Source of the DNA: Erythrobacter sp.
GTDB lineage: Bacteria; Pseudomonadota; Alphaproteobacteria; Sphingomonadales; Sphingomonadaceae
DNA: 64,000 nucleotides
Direction: 5' to 3'
Assembly (NCBI GenBank): GCA_013822125.1
Contig: PNJY01000003.1
Span: 1-64,000 of the forward strand
Below the pieces are notes generated by a model. The model saw only the letters and a list, made by a program, of their open reading frames with translations. It searched no databases and was not told where the DNA came from. Positions 31,096 to 40,489 of the stretch are shown in pieces (within the stretch, counting starts at the first letter, position 1; each line of letters opens with the position of its first letter). Both the position numbers and the translations under genes were made by a program.

Positions 31096-31442
31096 AGCGG
31101 CAATTGGCCGAACGGCAAGGGCGCGAGGGCGAGCGTCTTGCTGCTGTCTGGATGCGACTAAAAGGCTGGCAGGTGCTCGCGCAGCGGGTCAAGACCCCGC
31201 GAGGCGAAATCGATCTGATCTGCCGCAAGGGAGCCATGGTGGCCTTCGTCGAAGTCAAATGGCGCAAGCGCAGCGAAGACCTCGATACTGCGATCGACCA
31301 GTATCGCTTGGCGCGGGTCGCGGCCGCGGTCGAATGCGTGGCGCACAATTACGCGCAATCGGGCGAGGATTTGAGAATCGACGTGATCCTGCTTGCACCC
31401 GGCACTCTGCCACGCCACATCGTCAACGCCTGGCAGCCGTGA
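31092..31442 (+). CDS. YraN family endonuclease-like protein
   Basis: EREGERLAAVWMRLKGWQVLAQRVKTPRGEIDLICRKGAMVAFVEVKWRK-type motif. Confidence 0.92.
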   Translation: MKRQLAERQGREGERLAAVWMRLKGWQVLAQRVKTPRGEIDLICRKGAMVAFVEVKWRKRSEDLDTAIDQYRLARVAAAVECVAHNYAQSGEDLRIDVILLAPGTLPRHIVNAWQP

Positions 31443-31468
31443 AATTGGGCAGCCTCGAAAGGAAACGA

Positions 31469-32434
31469 ATGAGCCTGCGCGTAGCCGTCCAGATGGACCC
31501 TATCGAAACCGTCAACATCGCGGGGGATTCGTCCTTCGCGCTGATCGAAGCCGCACAGAAACGCGGGTACACGGTGTTCGAATATCACGTCGGCAGCCTC
31601 ACACTCGACGCTGACGACCGGCTGTTCGCGCAATGCTTTCCTGTCACCGTCAGGCGCGTCGAAGGGGATCACTTCGCCAAGGGCGCACCGCACAGACTCG
31701 ATCTGGGGCGCGACATCGACATCGTGCTGATGCGTCAGGATCCGCCGTTCGACATGGGCTATATCACCGCCACCCATCTGCTGGAGCGGATCGGGCACGA
31801 AACCCTGGTGGTCAACGATCCGGCCAGCGTGCGCAATTCACCCGAAAAGGTGATGGTGCTCGATTTCCGCCGGTTCATGCCGCCCACGCTGGTCACACGC
31901 TCGATTGATGAGGTGCGGCGCTTCATGGCCGAACATGGCGCAATCGTGGTCAAGCCGATCCATGGCAATGGCGGCAAGGCGATCTTCCGCGTTCCCGAAA
32001 GCGGCGAGAACCTCTCGGCGCTGTTCGAGGTGTTCAACCAGATGTGGCCCGAACCGCACATGGTCCAGCCCTTCCTTCCCGAAGTGGCCGAGGGTGACAA
32101 GCGCATCGTGCTGATCGATGGCGTGGTCGCGGGTGCGATCAACCGGATTCCGGGCGAGGGCGAGTTCCGTTCGAACCTTGCAGCGGGGGGTAGTGCCCAG
32201 CCAACCACCCTGACCGCGCGCGAGCAGGAAATCTGTGATGCACTTGGCCCGGTTCTCAAGGAACGCGGACTGGTGTTCGTCGGGATCGATGTGATCGGCG
32301 GCAAGTATCTGACCGAGATCAACGTAACCTCGCCCACCGGGATCATGGCGATCGACCGCTTCAACGGCACCGATACGCCGGGGATGATCTGGGACGCGAT
32401 CGAGGCGCGTTTTGCGGTTCTGTCCGCGAATTAG
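31469..32434 (+). CDS. gshB: Glutathione synthetase
   Basis: VQMDPIETVNIAGDSSFALIEAAQKRGY, VKPIHGNGGKAIFRV, EINVTSPTGIMAIDRF. Confidence 0.95.
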   Translation: MSLRVAVQMDPIETVNIAGDSSFALIEAAQKRGYTVFEYHVGSLTLDADDRLFAQCFPVTVRRVEGDHFAKGAPHRLDLGRDIDIVLMRQDPPFDMGYITATHLLERIGHETLVVNDPASVRNSPEKVMVLDFRRFMPPTLVTRSIDEVRRFMAEHGAIVVKPIHGNGGKAIFRVPESGENLSALFEVFNQMWPEPHMVQPFLPEVAEGDKRIVLIDGVVAGAINRIPGEGEFRSNLAAGGSAQPTTLTAREQEICDALGPVLKERGLVFVGIDVIGGKYLTEINVTSPTGIMAIDRFNGTDTPGMIWDAIEARFAVLSAN

Positions 32435-33330
32435 CGCTTTCCGGCGCGCGGATGCGCGGAGCGGTAATTCTCCAGCATCGTCGCGGCATCGACCTTGGTA
32501 TAGATCTGCGTCGAACCAAGGCTGGCATGGCCGAGCAGTTCCTGCAAGCTGCGCAGATCGGCGCCTGCACCCAGCAAATGCGTGGCGAAGCTGTGCCGCA
32601 GCGCATGCGGCGTTGCGCTATCGGGCAATCCGAGCGCGCGGCGCGCCTGGGCCATCACCTTCTGGACCATGCCCTGGTTCAAAGCCCCGCCCTTGGTGCC
32701 GCGAAACAGCGGACCGTCGGGTACCAGCGGCCATGGGCATAGGGCGGTGTAATGTGCCACCGCTTCGCGGCAGATGGGCAGCACGGGGACGACTCGCTGC
32801 TTGCCGCCCTTGCCGGTGATCCTGATGATATCGCCCAAAGGTGCGTCCTTGCCCTTGAGCGAGAGCGCCTCGGATATCCGCATGCCCGAGCCATAGAGCA
32901 GCAGCAGCACCGCACGGTCGCGCGCGCCGGTCCATTCCTCGCTGCCATTGCCCGCGACCAGATCGGCGACATTGGTGGCGTCGTCGGGGGTGATCGGGCG
33001 CGGAAGGCCCTTCTTGATGCGTGGGCCGCGCAGGCGAGGGGGGGAAGGGTCCGGCACCCCGGCTTGCTCGCGTGCGAAGCCGAGGAAGTTCTTGAGCGCC
33101 GAAAGTTCGCGCGCGGCGCTGGCGTTGCCGATCCCCCCGGCGCGACGGCCGGCCATGTATCGGCGCAGGTCCGGTCCTTCAAGGCGTGCCAGATCGTCCC
33201 AGCTCGAAAACGCGCGTTCCTTCAGAAACCGCCCGGCGCAGGCGAGGTACGCGCGCACGGTATGCGGGCTGCTCCGCCGCGAATGGGTTAGATAGCTGCG
33301 CCAGCCTTCGAGAAAGTCGGCGTCGTTCAT
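32431..33330 (-). CDS. xerC: Tyrosine recombinase XerC
   Basis: ARDRAVLLLLYGSGMRISEALSLKG, HALRHSFATHLLGAGADLRSLQELLGHASLGSTQIYT. Confidence 0.92.
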   Translation of the reverse strand: MNDADFLEGWRSYLTHSRRSSPHTVRAYLACAGRFLKERAFSSWDDLARLEGPDLRRYMAGRRAGGIGNASAARELSALKNFLGFAREQAGVPDPSPPRLRGPRIKKGLPRPITPDDATNVADLVAGNGSEEWTGARDRAVLLLLYGSGMRISEALSLKGKDAPLGDIIRITGKGGKQRVVPVLPICREAVAHYTALCPWPLVPDGPLFRGTKGGALNQGMVQKVMAQARRALGLPDSATPHALRHSFATHLLGAGADLRSLQELLGHASLGSTQIYTKVDAATMLENYRSAHPRAGKR

Positions 33331-34478
33331 GCTGCCACCAGATCGGCATGAACGATTTCGCCAAGCAGCGCATCGAGCAGCGGCATCCCGGCAGGCGTGA
33401 CGCCGATCCGCGATCCGTGTTGCCACATCAGGGCCAGGTCGCGCAGCAACGCAAGCCGCCCGAAGTCGATCATCGCACCAGCGGCCAGGCCAAAGCGCTG
33501 GCCCAGCATCTCGAGGTCGATCCCCTCGACCAGCCGCAGCCCCATCATGATTGCTTCGCTGGCCTGTTCGCTTGCAGAAAGAGGGCGTGCCACATTGATG
33601 CCGTCACCGTACGTTTCTACACACTTAAGCCAGTTCTCGGGCTTCTTGTGTCGCTCCGTTGCACTGTTGTGTCGCCGTCCATGTGCGCCTGGACCGATCC
33701 CGCAATAGTCCTGGTACCGCCAATAGGCGAGATTGTGGCGGCTCTGCTCGCCAAGGCGGGCGTAATTGCTGATTTCGTAAGCGGGGATACCGGCGTCGGC
33801 GGTCATAGTCTGCGTCAGCGCGTAGAGGTCCGCCGCAGGATCATCGCCCAGCGGCGCGAAATGGCCGAGCCGCACATCGGTTTCAAAGCGCGTGCTCGGC
33901 TCGATCGTAAGCTGGTAGAGAGAGATATGGCCGGTGCCCAGCGCCAGCGCCCGGCTCAGTTCGCGCGCCCAATTTTCGGCTGTCTGACCGGGGCGAGCAT
34001 AGATCAGATCGATGCTGACGCGGCTGAAATTTGCCTGGGCGATATCCAGCGCATGGAGAGCTTCGGTGCTGGTGTGCAATCTTCCCAAAAACTGTAAAAC
34101 ATCATCATTTAATGATTGTATTCCCAATGAAATACGATTCACTCCAGTCATCGCAAGCGCGGCAAAATTGCCCACTTCGACCGACGACGGATTTGCCTCC
34201 AGCGTGATCTCGATTTCCGGTGCAAATCCCCACAGGCGCTCGGCCTCGGCCAGCAGTGCGCCGACCAGTACGGGTGGCATCAGCGAAGGTGTGCCGCCAC
34301 CGAAAAAGATCGATTCGAGCGCTTCGCCCCCGGCGATTTCAGCCTCGCGCCGCATGTCCGCGATCAGCGCCGCCTGCCAGCGCGCGACATCGACATCGGC
34401 GCGCACATGGCTGTTGAAGTCGCAATACGGGCATTTCTTCAGGCAGAAGGGCCAGTGGATATAGAGAGCGCGTGCCAT
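33327..34478 (-). CDS. hemW: Radical SAM HemW (heme chaperone / coproporphyrinogen III oxidase-like)
   Basis: LYIHWPFCLKKCPYCDFNSHV, SIFFGGGTPSLM, GVNRISLGIQSLNDDVLQFLGR. Confidence 0.95.
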   Translation of the reverse strand: MARALYIHWPFCLKKCPYCDFNSHVRADVDVARWQAALIADMRREAEIAGGEALESIFFGGGTPSLMPPVLVGALLAEAERLWGFAPEIEITLEANPSSVEVGNFAALAMTGVNRISLGIQSLNDDVLQFLGRLHTSTEALHALDIAQANFSRVSIDLIYARPGQTAENWARELSRALALGTGHISLYQLTIEPSTRFETDVRLGHFAPLGDDPAADLYALTQTMTADAGIPAYEISNYARLGEQSRHNLAYWRYQDYCGIGPGAHGRRHNSATERHKKPENWLKCVETYGDGINVARPLSASEQASEAIMMGLRLVEGIDLEMLGQRFGLAAGAMIDFGRLALLRDLALMWQHGSRIGVTPAGMPLLDALLGEIVHADLVAA

Positions 34479-34554
34479 GTTACGGTGACCTTAGCCTATC
34501 CACCGCAAAGATTTCAGCCTTTCTTAAGCATCGCGAGCCAAGTTTCAGACCCTG

Positions 34555-35079
34555 ATGAGTCGCAAGCCAATCATGATACTGCTCGCAGCAGGAATGGTCG
34601 CGATGGGCGCGGCGAGCGTGGCGGTCGCCTCGGCGGCGCCCAATCGCTTCGCCGCAGAGCTGCTCGACGCGCACAACCACGCGCGTTCGCAGAATGGCGC
34701 ACAGCCGCTCGAATGGAGCCAGGATCTCGCGCACCAGGCGCACCGCTGGGCGCAGGTTCTGGCCAGCGAGGGGCGGATGCGCCACGCCCCGCAGAGCGAA
34801 CGTGGCGGAGCGGGCGAAAACCTGTGGATGGGCAGCGCCGGGGCCTATTCGGCCAGCTTTATGGTCGACGCCTTCGTCGACGAAAGGCGGAATTTCAAAC
34901 CGGGCAAGTTCCCGCACATTTCGCGCACCGGAAACTGGCGCGATGTGGCCCATTACACGCAGGTGGTGTGGAAGGGCACACGCGAGGTCGGCTGTGCGGT
35001 GGTGAAGGGCGGGCGCGACGATTTCCTCGTCTGCCGCTATTGGCCCGCGGGGAATATCTATGGAGAGGAAATCGGCTGA
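34555..35079 (+). CDS. CAP (SCP/PR1) domain secreted protein
   Basis: AELLDAHNHARSQNGAQPLEWSQDLA, HYTQVVWKGTREVGCAVV, CRYWPAGN. Confidence 0.9.
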   Translation: MSRKPIMILLAAGMVAMGAASVAVASAAPNRFAAELLDAHNHARSQNGAQPLEWSQDLAHQAHRWAQVLASEGRMRHAPQSERGGAGENLWMGSAGAYSASFMVDAFVDERRNFKPGKFPHISRTGNWRDVAHYTQVVWKGTREVGCAVVKGGRDDFLVCRYWPAGNIYGEEIG

Positions 35080-35090
35080 GTTTGCATTTT

Positions 35091-35717
35091 TTACCCGAAC
35101 TGGTCGGCGACCAGCTTGGCAAAGGCATCGGCGCGATGGCTGATGGAGTGCTTTTCAGCCGGTTCGAGCTCGGCCATGGACTGCACATGTCCCTGCGGAA
35201 CAAACACCGGATCATAGCCGAAGCCCATGGTCCCGCGCGGTGGCCAGGTGAGCGAACCGCGGCATTGACCCCCATAAATCGCGTGCTCGCCGTCAGGCCA
35301 GGCGAGCGCCAGCACGCAGTGAAAGGCCGCACTGCGATCGGCGCTGGGGCCGATCTGCTGAAGCATGCCTTCGACCTTGCCCATTGCCATGTACCAGTCG
35401 CGCCCCGGCTCGCCTTCGAACCATTGGCGTTCGGCCCAGTTGGCGGTGTAAACGCCCGGCCGCCCACCCAGCGCATCGACCGCAAGGCCGCTGTCATCGG
35501 CAAGCGCGACAATGCCCGATGCCTCTGCTGCCGCACGCGCCTTGATCAACGCGTTTTCGGCGAACGAATGGCCTGTTTCCGCCGGTTCGGGCAGGCCCAG
35601 CGACCCCGCCGAAATGCATTTCACCCCATGAGGTTCGAGCAGCGCGGTGATTTCCTTGAGTTTGCCCGCGTTGTGCGTGGCGATCACCAGCGTGCCCGAA
35701 CCGATGTGGCGGGTCAT
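35091..35717 (-). CDS. rdgB: Non-canonical purine NTP pyrophosphatase (RdgB/HAM1)
   Basis: [44 protein letters not shown]. Confidence 0.95.
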   Translation of the reverse strand: MTRHIGSGTLVIATHNAGKLKEITALLEPHGVKCISAGSLGLPEPAETGHSFAENALIKARAAAEASGIVALADDSGLAVDALGGRPGVYTANWAERQWFEGEPGRDWYMAMGKVEGMLQQIGPSADRSAAFHCVLALAWPDGEHAIYGGQCRGSLTWPPRGTMGFGYDPVFVPQGHVQSMAELEPAEKHSISHRADAFAKLVADQFG

Positions 35718-36427
35718 TTCACTGCATCCCTTTGAGCAGCGAAAATCCTGTCGCAGCCGATCCGTGCAAGGCGTAGTAGCCGCAGCAGTGCTTCCTCGTC
35801 ATAGGTCGCCCCTTCGGCAGTCGCCTGGACTTCGGCCATCTGTCCGCCGCTGATCAGCACGAAATTGGCATCGGCATCGGCGGCTGAATCCTCAAGGTAA
35901 TCGAGATCGAGCACCGGCGTACCGCGATAAATCCCGCAGCTGATCGCGGCGACCTGCGCCCCGATCGGATCATCGGCGATCAGTCCCTGTTGCATCAGGC
36001 CGTTGACCGCGAGCCGCAATGCCACCCACGCGCCGGAAATCGAGGCGGTGCGGGTGCCGCCGTCGGCCTGAAGCACGTCGCAATCGAGCGTGATCTGGCG
36101 TTCGCCCAGCTTCTTGAGATCGACCACCGCGCGCAAGGATCGCCCGATCAGGCGCTGGATTTCCTGCGTCCGGCCCGATTGCTGGCCCCGCGAAGCCTCC
36201 CGCTGGCCGCGGGTATGGGTCGCGCGCGGCAGCATTGAGTATTCACCCGTGACCCAGCCTTCGCCCTTGCCGCGCAACCATGGCGGAATGCGTTCCTCGA
36301 TACTGGCGGTGCACAGCACGCGCGTATCGCCGAAGCTGACGAGGCACGAACCTTCGGCGTGCTTGGTAAACCCGGTTTCGATTGCGATGGCGCGCATTTC
36401 ATCGGGCGCGCGGCCGGATGGTCGCAT
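35714..36427 (-). CDS. rph: Ribonuclease PH
   Basis: [48 protein letters not shown]. Confidence 0.96.
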   Translation of the reverse strand: MRPSGRAPDEMRAIAIETGFTKHAEGSCLVSFGDTRVLCTASIEERIPPWLRGKGEGWVTGEYSMLPRATHTRGQREASRGQQSGRTQEIQRLIGRSLRAVVDLKKLGERQITLDCDVLQADGGTRTASISGAWVALRLAVNGLMQQGLIADDPIGAQVAAISCGIYRGTPVLDLDYLEDSAADADANFVLISGGQMAEVQATAEGATYDEEALLRLLRLARIGCDRIFAAQRDAVK

Positions 36428-36473
36428 AAGTGATCCTTTGTAAGAACAGGCGATGTGCGTTAGGCCGAGAACG

Positions 36474-36501
36474 CTTGAGGCTGCAAGAGCATCGGTTAAA
36501 T
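36474..36501 (+). promoter_or_regulatory. Possible heat-shock-type promoter upstream of hrcA
   Basis: cttgag-N16-ttaaat close to the hrcA start at 36509; weak match. Confidence 0.25.
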
Positions 36502-36508
36502 AAACACC

Positions 36509-37552
36509 ATGGCGTCACCTCCGATTTCCGAACTGAGCGAACGAGCGCGCGAAATCTTCAGGCTGGTGGTCGAAGGATATATCGGTAGCGGGCATCCGGT
36601 CGGCTCGAAGACCCTGGCCGGAGCAGGCGCGCTTAGCCTGTCGCCTGCTTCGATCCGTTCGGTGCTGGCCGATCTCGAGCACCTGGGCCTGTTGGCTGCT
36701 CCGCATACCAGCGCAGGGCGGATGCCGACCGATCTGGGCCTCAGGCTATTCGTTGACGGCATGATGCGTGTGTCCGAGCCATCGCCTGAAGAACGTGCCG
36801 CAATCGAAGATCGTCTTTCCGAACCCGGGCCGATCGAGCATGCGCTGGAGAAAACCAGCGCGATCCTGTCCGATATCTCGGGCGCTGCGGGCATGGTCAT
36901 GGTGCCCAATCGCGAGCAGCGGTTGGCGCAGTTCAGCTTGGTCGATCTGGGGCATGGGCGGGCGCTGGCGGTGCTGGTGGGCGAAGATGGCGGGATCGAG
37001 AACCGTGTGATCGAACTGGGCGCAGCAGCCGTGCCGGGCTCGCTCGAACAAGTGAGCAATTACATTACCGCGCATCTTGCGGGCCGGACGCTGGGCGAGG
37101 CGGCGCGCATCATGCGGGCCGAAATCGCCGCAGGCAGATCCCGGCTCGATACTGCGAGCCAAAGCCTGGTCGAGCGCGGTCTGGCGGTGTGGAGCGAAGA
37201 CGCGGCGCAGCGCCCGGTCCTGATCGTGCGCGGGCAGGCCAACCTGCTTGACGATGCCGCGTTGGGTGATATCGAGCGCATCCGGTTGTTGATCGAGGAT
37301 CTTGAGAGCAAGCAGTCGGTGGCAGAACTGCTCGAAGGCGCGCGGCAGGCAGAAGCGACGCGCATTTTCATCGGCAGCGAGAACCGGCTGTTCGCTCTGT
37401 CGGGCTCTTCGGTCATCGCATCACCCTATCGCGACAGGGAAGGGCGGGTGATCGGGGTTCTGGGTGTAATAGGGCCGACGCGGTTGAATTACGCGCGGGT
37501 CGTCCCCATGGTGGACCTGACCGCCCGATCGCTGGGCAAACTGTTTGGATAG
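36509..37552 (+). CDS. hrcA: Heat-inducible transcription repressor HrcA
   Basis: [30 protein letters not shown]...[39 protein letters not shown]. Confidence 0.96.
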   Translation: MASPPISELSERAREIFRLVVEGYIGSGHPVGSKTLAGAGALSLSPASIRSVLADLEHLGLLAAPHTSAGRMPTDLGLRLFVDGMMRVSEPSPEERAAIEDRLSEPGPIEHALEKTSAILSDISGAAGMVMVPNREQRLAQFSLVDLGHGRALAVLVGEDGGIENRVIELGAAAVPGSLEQVSNYITAHLAGRTLGEAARIMRAEIAAGRSRLDTASQSLVERGLAVWSEDAAQRPVLIVRGQANLLDDAALGDIERIRLLIEDLESKQSVAELLEGARQAEATRIFIGSENRLFALSGSSVIASPYRDREGRVIGVLGVIGPTRLNYARVVPMVDLTARSLGKLFG

Positions 37553-37564
37553 CTGGAAGTTTTG

Positions 37565-38158
37565 ATGACCGATAACGACAAGTCGCGGACCCCCGATGAG
37601 GCGGTTGCCGCTGAATTGAAGGGCGTTCCCGAAGAGTTTCTCGACAAGTCCGCTGCCGAAATGGCGGAGGATGATACGAGCGCGCTTGACCGGGCGCTGG
37701 AACGTCTGCGAGACGATCTCGAAGCTGCGAAGCAGGAAATGCTCTACGCCAAGGCAGAGACGCAGAACGTGCGCCGCCGCATGGAAAAGGACGTGATCGA
37801 CGCGCGCAACTATGCCGCAACCGGCTTTGCCCGCGATGTCCTGAGCATTGGCGACAATCTCGCCCGCGCGATGCAGGCTGTGCCGGACGAACTGCGCGAA
37901 GATGAAAAGCTGAAAGGCCTGCTCGCTGGCATCGAGGCGACCCAGCGCGAACTCGAGAAGATATTCACCCAACATGGTATTACACGGATCGCCTCGGTCG
38001 GGCTGCCGCTCGATCCCAACCAACACCAGGCAATGATGGAGGTGCCCAGCGACGCGCACGAACCGGGCACCATCGTGCAGGAAATGCAGTCCGGCTACAT
38101 GATCAAGGACCGGTTGCTGCGCCCCGCAATGGTCGGCGTGGCGAAGAAGCCGGAATAG
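37565..38158 (+). CDS. grpE: Nucleotide exchange factor GrpE
   Basis: NVRRRMEKDVIDARNYAATGFARDVLSIGDNLARAM, GTIVQEMQSGYMIKDRLLRPAMVGVAKKPE. Confidence 0.96.
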   Translation: MTDNDKSRTPDEAVAAELKGVPEEFLDKSAAEMAEDDTSALDRALERLRDDLEAAKQEMLYAKAETQNVRRRMEKDVIDARNYAATGFARDVLSIGDNLARAMQAVPDELREDEKLKGLLAGIEATQRELEKIFTQHGITRIASVGLPLDPNQHQAMMEVPSDAHEPGTIVQEMQSGYMIKDRLLRPAMVGVAKKPE

Positions 38159-38162
38159 TCCG
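38114..38162 (+). repeat. 49-bp direct repeat copy 1 (3' end of grpE)
   Basis: ttgctgcgccccgcaatggtcggcgtggcgaagaagccggaatagtccg; identical to 39101-39149. Confidence 0.97.
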
Positions 38163-38173
38163 GAAGGATTGTA

Positions 38174-39145
38174 GTGTCTGAAATTTCAAGATTATTGGTT
38201 GTCCTGACATTATTCATTGGATTATCCTGGCTTCTCTATAAGTTGGAGGGCAAGAACAGTCGCCGTGGGGCAAAAGATCGTATTGATTTGGAATATAGAC
38301 CATACACTACAAAATATGACTTAGAACTACGAGGACGGGATTTAAGCGCCTTGCGCACTGCGGACTCAAACAGCACCGAATATACCGCGAAGATCTCGGT
38401 CAAGGACGTTGAGAAGCGCAAGGAAATTGCTGCAACGAGCTATGCAACTGCCATCGAAAACCTTGGTAAGCTGAAATTCCCGACGTCTATATTTGAGGGA
38501 ACTGCGATCGCTATTTTGCTGGACCTTTCAGGTTCAATGGCAAATCGATTGCCTGTCCTTTCCGGGGAAGTTGCAGCCATCACCGACCATCTTGAAGCAC
38601 TTGGCGCACGAGTCAGTGTGCTAGGTTTTACAACGCATGGATGGCGTGGAGGTGAGGCAAGACGAGATTGGGTCAGCGCAGGCCAGCCTGCTTATCCGGG
38701 CAGACTTTGTGCTCTCAAACACATTTGCTTCAAGGATTTCGATCAATCGAGGGAGCCGGACGATTGGGACAGCATGCTCGATGGCAAAATCTTGCGCGAG
38801 AATGTCGATGGCGAAGCAATTCAATGGGCCAATGGCTTGCTTGGACGGCGTGGGGAGGCTCATCGGGTGCTGCTTGTTGTTTCTGATGGGGCACCGGTCG
38901 ATGATTCGACGATTATGGCGAATGGCAAGAATTACCTCTATCGACACCTAAAACAGGTTATCAGTGAACTGCAGGCTGACGATCAATGTCACCTCGTTGC
39001 CGTGGGCATAGAACACCAAGTTAATTCCATTTATTCAAAGTCGATGGCGATGGAGGACCTCTTTGGCTTTGCGGAGACGGTGTCGTCCTATCTTGCCGAA
39101 TTGCTGCGCCCCGCAATGGTCGGCGTGGCGAAGAAGCCGGAATAG
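38174..39145 (+). CDS. N-terminally TM-anchored, CobT-like VWA domain protein
   Basis: GTG start with GAAGGA SD; LLVVLTLFIGLSWLLYKL anchor; DLSGSMANR MIDAS; GFTTHGWRGGEARRDWVSAGQPAYPGRLCALKHICFK and VSDGAPVDDSTIMANGKNYLYRHLKQVISE resemble the C-terminal VWA domain of cobaltochelatase CobT; ends with GrpE-derived LLRPAMVGVAKKPE. Confidence 0.85.
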   Translation: MSEISRLLVVLTLFIGLSWLLYKLEGKNSRRGAKDRIDLEYRPYTTKYDLELRGRDLSALRTADSNSTEYTAKISVKDVEKRKEIAATSYATAIENLGKLKFPTSIFEGTAIAILLDLSGSMANRLPVLSGEVAAITDHLEALGARVSVLGFTTHGWRGGEARRDWVSAGQPAYPGRLCALKHICFKDFDQSREPDDWDSMLDGKILRENVDGEAIQWANGLLGRRGEAHRVLLVVSDGAPVDDSTIMANGKNYLYRHLKQVISELQADDQCHLVAVGIEHQVNSIYSKSMAMEDLFGFAETVSSYLAELLRPAMVGVAKKPE

Positions 39146-39149
39146 TCCG
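39101..39149 (+). repeat. 49-bp direct repeat copy 2 (duplicated grpE 3' end, forms the 3' end of the VWA ORF)
   Basis: Identical to 38114-38162, offset 987 bp. Confidence 0.97.
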
Positions 39150-39155
39150 CCCGCG

Positions 39156-40382
39156 ATGCTGAGCGCCAATCTGCAGGGCGAGCGCGCGACTTTTGTCACT
39201 CATCTCGAATGCTCGATGACGGGGGAGCGCTATCCGGCCGACCGGCTCCACGGTCTTTCGGCGGCGGGCAAGCCTTTACTGGTGCGTTATGATCTGAGCG
39301 CTGCGGGCCGGGCGGTTTCGCGCGATGGCATGGCGTCTCGCCCCACAGATCTGTGGCGCTGGCGCGAACTGCTGCCCGTTCGCCATACTTCGAGCGTGGT
39401 CAGCCTGGGCGAGATCGAAACCCCGCTGATCCCGATTCCGCGCAGCGGCGGGCCGGGGGTGATCGTCAAGGACGAAGGCCGCCTGCCAACCGGCAGCTTC
39501 AAGGCGCGCGGGCTGGTAATGGCGGTGGCGATGGCGAAGGAACTGGGCGTGACCCGCATCGCCATGCCCACCAACGGCAACGCGGGCGCGGCGCTGGCGG
39601 CCTATGCCACCCGCGCCGGGATCGAGACCGTGGTGCTCTGCCCTGATGACACTCCAGAGGTAAACGTTCGCGAGATCGCGGCGCAGGGTGCGCGGGTCTG
39701 GCGCGTCAACGGGCTGATCGACGATTGCGGCGCGATCGTGGGGAAGGGCGCTGCTGAGGGGCTGTGGTTCGATTTCTCGACGCTCAAGGAACCCTATCGC
39801 ATCGAGGGCAAGAAGACGATGGGGCTGGAACTGGCCGCGCAGCTGGGATGGCGGCTTCCCAAGGCGATCTTCTATCCCACCGGTGGCGGCACGGGCCTGA
39901 TCGGGATGTGGAAGGCCTTCGACGAACTCGAGCAACTGGGCTGGATCGGGCCGGAGCGGCCGAAGATGTTCGCGGTGCAGGCAAGCGGCTGCGCTCCGAT
40001 CGTCAAGGCTTTCGAGGCAGGCGAGGAGCATGCCGAGCGGTGGGAGAATGCGCATACCATCGCCGCCGGTATCCGGGTGCCGCGCGCCGTGGGCGATTTC
40101 CTGATTCTGCGGGCGGTGCGCGAAAGCGGCGGCAGAGCGCTCGCCGTCGATGATGAGGCGATCGAGCAGGCCACCGCCGATTGCGCCGCGCAAGATGGAT
40201 TGCTGCTGTGCCCCGAAGGCGGGGCGACGCTGGCGGCATGGCGCAAGGCGGTGGCCGAAGGGCTGGTTGGTGCCGATGACGAGGTGGTGTTATTCAACTG
40301 CGCGACGGGACTGAAGTACCCGCTGGCGGATCGCTCGCACGTTCTCGACAGGAATGACCTCCCTCCGCTTGAAACCCTATAG
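39156..40382 (+). CDS. Threonine synthase family PLP enzyme
   Basis: FVTHLECSMTGERYPADRLHGLS, KDEGRLPTGSFKARGL, PTNGNAGAALAAYATRAGI, FYPTGGGTGLIGMWKAFDEL. Confidence 0.9.
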   Translation: MLSANLQGERATFVTHLECSMTGERYPADRLHGLSAAGKPLLVRYDLSAAGRAVSRDGMASRPTDLWRWRELLPVRHTSSVVSLGEIETPLIPIPRSGGPGVIVKDEGRLPTGSFKARGLVMAVAMAKELGVTRIAMPTNGNAGAALAAYATRAGIETVVLCPDDTPEVNVREIAAQGARVWRVNGLIDDCGAIVGKGAAEGLWFDFSTLKEPYRIEGKKTMGLELAAQLGWRLPKAIFYPTGGGTGLIGMWKAFDELEQLGWIGPERPKMFAVQASGCAPIVKAFEAGEEHAERWENAHTIAAGIRVPRAVGDFLILRAVRESGGRALAVDDEAIEQATADCAAQDGLLLCPEGGATLAAWRKAVAEGLVGADDEVVLFNCATGLKYPLADRSHVLDRNDLPPLETL

Positions 40383-40489
40383 GCCGTTCCTGCGGCAAGT
40401 CGTTGATACCCCGGCATCGGCGCTTCATCGAAGTCTTGTTAATTTCCGGCATCGCCGTCCTAAGCTGTGCGCGGGGACGGAGGGAACCA

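Larger units (their letters stand above)
38163..39149 (+). mobile_element. 987-bp insertion unit (938 bp of unique low-GC DNA plus the second 49-bp repeat) carrying one VWA gene
   Basis: Bounded by the perfect 49-bp direct repeat; AT-rich relative to flanks (e.g. line 38281-38340 is 21/60 GC); no transposase or integrase inside. Confidence 0.7.

Noticed and set aside
32431-33330. XerC as the integrase of the grpE insertion
   Set aside because: It is the housekeeping XerC in its hemW context, about 5 kb away, not inside the insertion; no dif-like core was noticed in the 49-bp repeat.
39063-39155. Upstream start of the threonine synthase ORF
   Set aside because: It would overlap the VWA gene in another frame; ATG at 39156 gives the expected N-terminus (MLSANLQGERATFVTHLECS).
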